Positions 55,021 to 60,323 of a DNA stretch of 60,323 bases are shown piece by piece (position 1 is the first letter of the stretch; each line of letters starts with the position of its first letter). The position numbers and the translations under genes were made by a program. Source of the stretch: Candidatus Methylomirabilota bacterium (GTDB lineage: Bacteria; Methylomirabilota; Methylomirabilia; Rokubacteriales; CSP1-6). Location of the stretch: positions 1 to 60,323 of the forward strand of contig DASYTI010000118.1 of the NCBI GenBank assembly GCA_036002485.1, written 5' to 3'. A model generated the notes under the pieces. It did not search any database. It was not told the origin of the DNA and saw only the letters and a program-made list of their open reading frames with translations.

Positions 55021-56067
55021 CTACGCCTGACTGAGCTGTTGCCGCAAGTAGTCTCCGATCTCCATCGTGCACGCCAGGCCCTGCGGGATTGCCTTGGTGA
55101 GCGAGACGAACGCGTGAATCTGGCCGGGATACTCGTGGTAGACCACGTCCACTCCGGCGGCGCGTAGCCGGTCGGCATACGCGAGCCCTTCGTCGCGAAG
55201 CGGATCGAAACCCGCGGTGATGACGAGAGTGGGCGGCTGTCCCGCCAGGTCGCTCGCGCGGAGCGGCGCCGCCCTTCGATCCTCGCGGTCCGCCTCTCCC
55301 CGCAGGTACTGCTCCATGTACCACAAGATGCGCTCGCGCGGGATGACGTGCGCGTCCTCCAGCTCGCGATGCGATGGCGTATCGAGGCCGCAGTCGACGG
55401 CGGGATAGATCAGGGCCTGGCAGGTGGGGATGGGGAGGCCCGCGCGGGCCGATAGTTGCGAGACGACCGCGGAGAGGTTGCCCCCCGCAGAGTCGCCGGC
55501 CAGGCTGACGCGGGCGGGGTCGCCGCCAAGCTCTCCCGCGTGAGCACGGAGCCAGCGGTAGGCTGCCAGGCAGTCCTCCACGGCGGCGGGGAACTTGTGC
55601 TCCGGGGCCAGGCGGTAGTCGACGGCCACCACGAGGGCGCCGGAGCGCAGGGCGAGCCGCGCGCAGAGTCCATGATGCGTTTCCAGGTCGCCCTGCACCC
55701 AGCCGCCGCCATGGAAGTACGCGACCACCGGACGGAGAGAGGTCGACGCCGCGGCCGGGTCGTAGACTCGGGCACCGATGGCGCCGGCCGGTCCGGGAAT
55801 GTGGATGTCCTCGATTCGGGACAGAGCGGGCGCCGGCTCGTCCATCAGACCCACCATGGTCCGGAGCTGCTGGCGCAGCTCGGGCAGGGGGGGATAGTAG
55901 CCCGGCACACGGATCGACTTGACGAACTCGCCGACGATCTGGGCCTTCGGGTCCATCGTGCGACCGCCCCGACTGATTCGATGGCCGTCCAGGAACCGAA
56001 GCGCCTCTTCGTCGTTCATGGCCGTATGCTTCAGCTCGAGCACGGGGACCGTTTGCCTGTCGCTCAT
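55021..56067 (-). CDS. Alpha/beta hydrolase of the hormone-sensitive lipase (HSL) family
   Basis: 348-aa esterase. HSL motif YFHGGGWVQGD near residue 115 forms the oxyanion hole, the nucleophile Ser is in LAGDSAGGNLSAVV near 190, the Asp in VITAGFDPLRDEG near 280 and the His in YPGQIHAFVS near 312. The first 75 residues form the cap. It probably hydrolyses a short- or medium-chain ester. It lies 13 nt downstream of the DJ-1-like gene on the same strand, so they are probably cotranscribed. Confidence 0.9.
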   Translation of the reverse strand: MSDRQTVPVLELKHTAMNDEEALRFLDGHRISRGGRTMDPKAQIVGEFVKSIRVPGYYPPLPELRQQLRTMVGLMDEPAPALSRIEDIHIPGPAGAIGARVYDPAAASTSLRPVVAYFHGGGWVQGDLETHHGLCARLALRSGALVVAVDYRLAPEHKFPAAVEDCLAAYRWLRAHAGELGGDPARVSLAGDSAGGNLSAVVSQLSARAGLPIPTCQALIYPAVDCGLDTPSHRELEDAHVIPRERILWYMEQYLRGEADREDRRAAPLRASDLAGQPPTLVITAGFDPLRDEGLAYADRLRAAGVDVVYHEYPGQIHAFVSLTKAIPQGLACTMEIGDYLRQQLSQA

Positions 56068-56080
56068 CGCTCGCTCGCCC

Positions 56081-56746
56081 TCACGCTTTCTGCGCGGGGG
56101 CGGCCGCGCTCGCCTCGAGCCGGGCCCGCAGCCGCTCGCGCAGCTTGGCCACGACGTGCGGAGGGGCCGTCTCCGGCGAGCCCGCCGAGAACGGCGGCTG
56201 CGGATCGTACTCGATGCCTAGCTGGATGCTCTGGGCCACCTCGTCGCCCGCGATGCGCGCGGCCAGGGTCAGGGCCATGTCGATGCCCGACGAGACCCCC
56301 GCCGCGGTGATGATCTTGCCCTGCACGACGACCCGCTTCAGCGTCGGTCGCGCGCCCAGCTCGCGGAGGGTGTCGAGGGCCGCCCAGTGCGTGGTCGCCT
56401 CCAGCCCCTTGAGAAGGCCGGCGGCGCCGAGCAGGAGCGAGCCGGTGCAGGTCGAGGTCGTCCACTGGCTGGTCGTATGCGCCTCGCGGATCCAGTCCAG
56501 CAGGGGATTGGGCGTCATGAGCGCGCGCGTGCCGAAGCCGCCCGGCACCATGATGATCTCCGGATGAGGCACGGCCGAGAGGGGCTCGTCAGCCACCAGC
56601 GTGACCTGCTTCGTGTCGGTGCGGTACGGGCCGGCCGTGATTCCGACGAAGCGCACGCGGGCGCCGGGAAGGCGCGAGAGCACCTCGTAGGGACCAATGG
56701 CATCCAGAGCGGTGAAGCCGTCGAAGAGCGGGATGGCGATGTCCAT
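56081..56746 (-). CDS. DJ-1/PfpI family protein (isonitrile hydratase-like)
   Basis: 221 aa. FDGFTALDAIGPYEVLSRLP near the N-terminus carries the conserved Glu, VPGGFGTRALMTPNP follows near 67, and the nucleophile elbow is TSTCTGSLLLGAAG near 97-110 with Cys. The segment GLEATTHWAALD after it is typical of the branch that includes isonitrile hydratase and AraC-linked sensors. No AraC domain is attached. First gene of a two-gene minus-strand unit with the HSL hydrolase. Confidence 0.85.
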   Translation of the reverse strand: MDIAIPLFDGFTALDAIGPYEVLSRLPGARVRFVGITAGPYRTDTKQVTLVADEPLSAVPHPEIIMVPGGFGTRALMTPNPLLDWIREAHTTSQWTTSTCTGSLLLGAAGLLKGLEATTHWAALDTLRELGARPTLKRVVVQGKIITAAGVSSGIDMALTLAARIAGDEVAQSIQLGIEYDPQPPFSAGSPETAPPHVVAKLRERLRARLEASAAAPAQKA

Positions 56747-56955
56747 GGGGGTCTCCTTGGCCTCGTCTCACGAGGTGCCATGCCGAAGCATGCCGCGAAC
56801 GGGCCGCGGCCGCAATGCCGTTGATACGGCAAATCCCGCCACGTTCTCGCCCAGGCCCGATCCCATCACCCCGCTGGACGCCTGTGGCATCATGAGCTCG
56901 TGAGAGCAGGGCGCGGTCGGGTGATTCGAAGCGGCCTCGAGGAGGAGGGTGAACG

Positions 56956-57756
56956 ATGACGGGAAAGCTCGAGAAAAGGGTCGCGGTCATCACCGCCGCG
57001 GGCTCCGGGATCGGCGCGGCGACGGCGCGACGCTTCGCGAAGGAAGGGGCGCGCATCGTCATCGGCGATCTGAGCGGCAAGCGCGCCGAGGCGGTGGCGG
57101 AAGAGATCCAGTCGACGGGCGCGCGCGTCGAGTGGCTCAAGATGGACGCCGCCGACCCCGACGGCGCGCAGGCCCTTGTCTGGCGCGCCCTCGACGCCTT
57201 CGGACAGATCGACGTGATGGTCAACAATGCCGGGTACGCCGAGGTGGCCCCGCTCGAGGAGATCACCCTCGAGAGCTGGAACCGCGTGCTCGCGGTGACC
57301 CTGACCGGCACCTTCCTCGGGATGAAATACTGCCTGCCCGTGATGCGTCGGCAGGGCGGGGGAGCCATCGTCAATACCGCCTCGATCTCCGGCACGGCGG
57401 GCGACTACGGCCTCTCCTCCTACAATGCGGCCAAGGCAGGGGTGATCAATCTCACGCGCTCGGCGGCCATCGAGAACGCAAAATACGGGATCCGCGTGAA
57501 CTGCGTGTGCCCGGGGACGATCGACACGCGGGCGCCCCAACTCCTGGGCGGCGACCGCGCGGACGAGATCCGTCGCGAGCAGGCCGCGGCGAATCCCGTG
57601 GCCCGCATGGGGCAGGCCGACGAGATCGCCAACGCCATCTTCTTCCTGGCCTCCGACGAGTCCTCCTTTATCACGGGCGCCGCCATCACCGCCGACGGCG
57701 GCCTGACCGCTCATACCGGCCTGCCACCCTTTCGCCGCCTCACGCGCAACGCCTAA
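56956..57756 (+). CDS. Short-chain dehydrogenase/reductase (SDR)
   Basis: 266 aa, classical SDR. Nucleotide motif TAAGSGIGAATARRF near residue 13, MVNNAGYAEVAPL near 89, catalytic Ser in NTASISGTAGDY near 140 and YNAAKAG near 155 (Tyr and Lys). The conserved ending GAAITADGGL lies near 239. GDLSG after strand 2 suggests NAD(H) preference. GGAGGAGGG lies upstream of ATG 56956. Substrate alcohol not predictable. Followed by the REP tandem array. Confidence 0.92.
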   Translation: MTGKLEKRVAVITAAGSGIGAATARRFAKEGARIVIGDLSGKRAEAVAEEIQSTGARVEWLKMDAADPDGAQALVWRALDAFGQIDVMVNNAGYAEVAPLEEITLESWNRVLAVTLTGTFLGMKYCLPVMRRQGGGAIVNTASISGTAGDYGLSSYNAAKAGVINLTRSAAIENAKYGIRVNCVCPGTIDTRAPQLLGGDRADEIRREQAAANPVARMGQADEIANAIFFLASDESSFITGAAITADGGLTAHTGLPPFRRLTRNA

Positions 57757-57827
57757 GCCGAGGTTCCCCCTCACTAACTCAGCACTCGCCTCGTCGCTCG
57801 AAGCGAGCGTCTCGGCTCGAAGGGCGG

Positions 57828-58072
57828 CCCTCTCCCCCAGTGGGGGAGAGGGATGAGAACAATCCCGCGTTCTTTCTGAATCCCTCCCTCACTGGGGGAG
57901 AGGAGATGAGAACAATCCCGTGCTCTTTCTGAATCCTTCTCTGCGGAGGAGAGGGATGAGAACAATTCCGTGCTCTTTCTGAACCCTTCCCCCGCGCGGG
58001 AGAGGGATTGAAACAATACAGGTGCTCTTTCGGAATCCCTCTCCCCTACCGGGGGAGAGGGCAGGGTGAGGA
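57828..58072. repeat. Tandem array of five REP-like hairpins with conserved linkers (copy 7)
   Basis: Five hairpins (CCCTCTCCCCCAGTGGGGGA-type) alternate with four linkers of 29-30 nt that read ATGAGAACAATCCCG(C/T)GTTC/TGCTC then TTTCTGAAT, giving a period of about 50-54 bp. The first three linkers are almost identical, the fourth diverged; the hairpins vary more than the linkers. The array ends with CAGGGTGAGG, the tail seen at single copies. It fills most of the 331-bp gap between the SDR and cupin genes; the rest (57757-57827) holds only a small CGCTCGAAGCGAGCG stem. Confidence 0.9.
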
Positions 58073-58087
58073 GGCGAGTCCTTTACG

Positions 58088-58453
58088 TCAGCTCAGGGGC
58101 ACGATGGCCGAGAGCCGCGGCTCGTTGCCGACGACCCGCGTGACGTGCCCTTGGCCCGTCAGGTCCTCGGCCAGTATGACGTCGCCAGGTCCCACGCGAG
58201 CGACGGTGCCGTCGCCCACTTCGATCTCCGCGGCCCCCGACAACGTGATCGAGTATTGCCGCCGGGGAGCGCAGTGCCATTCGAGCACGTAGCCCGGCGG
58301 GAACACCCGGAAGGCGATGCCCGATGCCGATTCCATCGGGGTGCCCTGGCCGTACGAGCCCTCGGCGTCCTTGAAAGGCTCGAGCGCCATGGGCGCCTCC
58401 TCGATGTGGGACTTCCCATCCGTCCCGCTGTAGACCCGCCAGATCTTCGGCAT
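58088..58453 (-). CDS. Small cupin-domain protein
   Basis: 121-aa single cupin barrel. Motif 1 is reduced: FPPGYVLEWHCAPRRQYSIT near residue 51 has one His; motif 2 reads GDGTVARVGPGDVILAEDLT near 80, ending GHVTRVVGN. Start ATG 58453 has AGGAGGAG upstream on the minus strand. Metal binding is uncertain given the few His. It lies 38 nt downstream of the EEP hydrolase gene and may share its transcript. Confidence 0.8.
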   Translation of the reverse strand: MPKIWRVYSGTDGKSHIEEAPMALEPFKDAEGSYGQGTPMESASGIAFRVFPPGYVLEWHCAPRRQYSITLSGAAEIEVGDGTVARVGPGDVILAEDLTGQGHVTRVVGNEPRLSAIVPLS

Positions 58454-58491
58454 CGTCTCCTCCTCTCGCGTTCGTTCCCGCTCGCCCGTGC

Positions 58492-59235
58492 TCAGATCTC
58501 CGCGAGGTCGACGAGCAGCGCGGCGTGATCGCTCAGCGCGCTCCGCCGCCCGCGGCTCGCGGCGCCGCCCCACACGTAGGCGGCCTCCTTCAGGCGCGCG
58601 ACGAGCGCCGCGTTGACGAAGGCCTGGTCGATCCGGAAGCCGTTCCCCCCGTTGGGCGAATACCACGTATAGGCGCGCGTCTCCGTCTGGAGATGCCGGT
58701 ACGCATCGCGCCAGCCACAGGCGCCGAGCGCGTCGATCCAGCTTTCCTCGCGCAGGCTGAACGCGGGCACTTCCTCGTCGATCATCCGCCGCCCGGAGTT
58801 CGTGTCGCCCACGAAGAGAGCGGGGCCCCGTCGCCACCGGCGGGCGCAGGCGAGGACGGCGTCGAGGAACGGGTACTTCCGGCCCGTGACGCGGTTCGGG
58901 ACGTGCATGGCGCCCAGGACCAGGGGCACCGGCGTTTGAACGGCCGTCACGAGCCAGCGCGCCGGCTCGGACGGCTGCGCGGGCAGATGGAGCCGGCGCA
59001 GCGGCCAGCGCGCGGCGACGAGCAGCGCGTTGCGCCCAGGCTGGCCCGGGTCGGCCGTGGTGAGCTGGTTGGTGAGGCCGCCGGCGGCCAGAGTGGCCGC
59101 GAGGGCCAAACTGGGCGGCGTGGCGCGGAACTCGGAGAGCGCCACCACGTCCGGATTCCAGCGCGCGAGCTGCCGCGCGATGCGGCCGACGCGCCCGCCG
59201 CCTCCGGCCCGGATGTTCCACGCCACGATCCGCAT
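58492..59235 (-). CDS. Endonuclease/exonuclease/phosphatase (EEP) family protein
   Basis: 247 aa. EEP motifs in order: MRIVAWNIRAGGGGR at the start (Asn), VVALSEFRATPP near 35 (Glu), LFVGDTNSGRRM near 140 (Asp-Asn), and LSDHAALLVDL at the end (Asp-His). Members cleave nucleic acids or phosphodiesters in phospholipids. ATG 59235 sets the conserved motif at residue 2; longer upstream frames are not supported. Minus-strand neighbour of the cupin gene. Confidence 0.85.
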   Translation of the reverse strand: MRIVAWNIRAGGGGRVGRIARQLARWNPDVVALSEFRATPPSLALAATLAAGGLTNQLTTADPGQPGRNALLVAARWPLRRLHLPAQPSEPARWLVTAVQTPVPLVLGAMHVPNRVTGRKYPFLDAVLACARRWRRGPALFVGDTNSGRRMIDEEVPAFSLREESWIDALGACGWRDAYRHLQTETRAYTWYSPNGGNGFRIDQAFVNAALVARLKEAAYVWGGAASRGRRSALSDHAALLVDLAEI

Positions 59236-59355
59236 TGGGTATGCCGCGAAGAGAATAGCACCGGACGATGGCCGAGGTGCTCGGCCGGGAAGGACCGCTG
59301 AAGATTCACGGACCAGCATCTTGACACGGGCGCGATGCTCGGCAAGAGTGGTGCC

Positions 59356-60323
59356 ATGACCCATCGCGGACTGACCTTCGGCATCTTCCTCGCACCGTTC
59401 CACCGCGTCGGCGAGAACCCGACGCTGGCCATCGCGCGCGACATGGAGCTCCTCGAGTGGCTCGATCACCTGGGCTATGACGAGGCATGGATCGGCGAGC
59501 ATCACTCGGCGGGCTGGGAGCTCATCGCCTCCCCGGAGCTCGTGATCGCCGCCGCGGCCGAGCGCACGCGGCACATCATGCTGGGCTCGGGCGTCACCAG
59601 CCTGCCGTATCACAATCCGCTGCTCGTGGCCCAGCGCTTCGTGCAGCTCGACCACATGACGCGCGGCCGCGCCATGCTGGGCTGCGGCCCGGGCGCGCTG
59701 GTCTCCGATGCCTACATGCTGGGCATCGAGCCGGTGACGCAGCGGCAGCGAATGGACGAGTCCCTCGGCGTGATCATGGCCTTGCTCCGCTGCGATGAGC
59801 CCGTGACCCTGAAGACCGACTGGTTCGATCTTCGAGAGGCGCGGCTGCACCTGGCGCCGTACTCCGATCCGCACTTTCCCATCGCGATCGCCAGCACCAT
59901 CACGCCCTTCGGCGTGCAGACCGCGGGCAAGTACGGCGTGGGTGTGCTGTCGCTCGCGGCGGGCCTGCCCGGAGGGCCGGAGGCGCTGGCCGGCCAGTGG
60001 CGCCTGGCCGAGGAGGCGGCGGCGGCCAACGGAAAGACCATGGACCGGCGCCAGTGGAAACTGGTCACCAACGTGCACGTGGCCGAGGACGATGAGCTGG
60101 CCCTGCGCCAGGTGCACGCGGGCGAGCGCCATGAGACGGTCACGTATTTCGAGGAGACGCTCGGCCGGCCGCCCGGGCGTTCCGACGATCCGCTCCGCGA
60201 GGGGGTCAAGATGGGCACCACGCTCGTGGGCTCGCCCGACACGGTGTCCAAAGGTATCGAGCGCCTGCTCGGCCTGAGCGATGGCGGCTTCGGCGGGCTG
60301 CTCTTCCGCGCCCACGAGTGGGC
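59356..60323 (+). CDS. LLM-class flavin-dependent oxidoreductase (3' end outside window)
   Basis: 322 codons to the window edge with no stop. It begins MTHRGLTFGIFLAPFHRVGE; then LDHLGYDEAWIGEHHSAGWE near residue 36, as in luciferase-alpha-like limonene or alkanal monooxygenases; LGSGVTSLPYHNPLLVAQRF near 76; RAMLGCGPGALVSDA near 107; and SPDTVSKGIERLL near 294. The EHH motif (His for flavin/substrate) and the PYHNP segment are family hallmarks. About 50 more residues are expected beyond the window. Confidence 0.9.
   Translation, partial: MTHRGLTFGIFLAPFHRVGENPTLAIARDMELLEWLDHLGYDEAWIGEHHSAGWELIASPELVIAAAAERTRHIMLGSGVTSLPYHNPLLVAQRFVQLDHMTRGRAMLGCGPGALVSDAYMLGIEPVTQRQRMDESLGVIMALLRCDEPVTLKTDWFDLREARLHLAPYSDPHFPIAIASTITPFGVQTAGKYGVGVLSLAAGLPGGPEALAGQWRLAEEAAAANGKTMDRRQWKLVTNVHVAEDDELALRQVHAGERHETVTYFEETLGRPPGRSDDPLREGVKMGTTLVGSPDTVSKGIERLLGLSDGGFGGLLFRAHEW

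Noticed and set aside
57828-58072. CRISPR-like array (29-nt repeats alternating with about 22-nt segments)
   Set aside because: The alternating segments are all versions of the same palindrome seen elsewhere, not unique spacers, the unit count is only four to five, and there are no cas genes.
59236-60315. N-terminal extension of the EEP gene on the minus strand up to 60315
   Set aside because: It runs antisense through a clear LLM oxidoreductase gene; the EEP motif begins at the ATG 59235.

Overview
The window is a dense, high-GC bacterial chromosome segment with GTG starts common and genes often overlapping by 4 nt. It carries no rRNA, tRNA, phage or transposase. Its stock (oligopeptide-type ABC transporters, LLM-class flavin oxidoreductases, MaoC-type hydratases, thiolase-like/DUF35 pairs, family III CoA-transferase, MetE-like enzymes, metal-dependent hydrolases) suggests a heterotrophic soil or subsurface bacterium. 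An uncultivated lineage such as Rokubacteria/Methylomirabilota is plausible, but this is inference from gene style only; no marker gene is present.

Layout. 1-6006: partial beta-hydroxyacid dehydrogenase, TauE/SafE permease, M81/MlrC-type hydrolase, two MaoC-like hotdog proteins, a MetE-like Zn enzyme and an LLM oxidoreductase, largely one + strand series. 6042-10790: small membrane protein, ferredoxin-MBL fusion, a gutted D-2-hydroxyacid dehydrogenase pseudogene, thiolase-like + DUF35 pair, DinB protein, methyltransferase. 10861-15310: TPP enzyme, acyl-CoA carboxyltransferase and a second MetE-like protein. 15332-18985 (-): ABC importer (two permeases, Tat-exported binding protein) without ATPases. 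19131-22618: methyltransferase, flavin reductase, relic of a MalG-type permease, DinB-like protein, isocitrate-lyase-family enzyme and a truncated leuC. 22782-29126: unknown secreted protein and the imuA-imuB-dnaE2 mutagenesis cassette. 29201-38578: membrane protein, lone pseudopilin, a histidine kinase with an eroded ATP domain, then a translationally coupled operon FmdB-like / FemAB-like acyltransferase / GT4 glycosyltransferase / phosphonoacetate hydrolase / sarcosine-dehydrogenase-like flavoprotein. 38884-44783: complete Opp/Dpp importer (two ATPases, binding protein, two permeases). 44896-50255: 7Fe ferredoxin with promoter and terminator, Fis-type HTH protein behind a sigma-54-like site, DapA-family aldolase, thiolase-like + DUF35 + CoA-transferase operon, VIT1-type transporter. 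50260-60323: thioredoxin-like and amidohydrolase (-), a lone binding protein, Uma2 nuclease, alpha/beta hydrolase and DJ-1 protein (-), SDR, cupin, EEP hydrolase, partial LLM oxidoreductase.

Functional reading. Several modules could jointly process branched or ring-derived acyl-CoA compounds: import, CoA transfer, MaoC hydration, retro-aldol cleavage by Cys-less thiolase-like/DUF35 pairs, carboxylation and flavin-dependent oxidation. This pathway is inferred; substrates cannot be read from sequence.

The most unusual structure is repetitive. A palindromic family (CCCTCTCCCC...GGGGAGAGGG, often followed by CAGGGTGAGGGG) occurs at seven loci, including a tandem array at 57828-58072 and copies lying in frame inside imuB and a CoA-transferase gene. 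A different GC-rich palindrome lies in frame inside imuA. There is also a 216-bp element with 26-bp perfect inverted ends (38604-38819) and a two-copy element of about 85 bp lying just 3' of genes.
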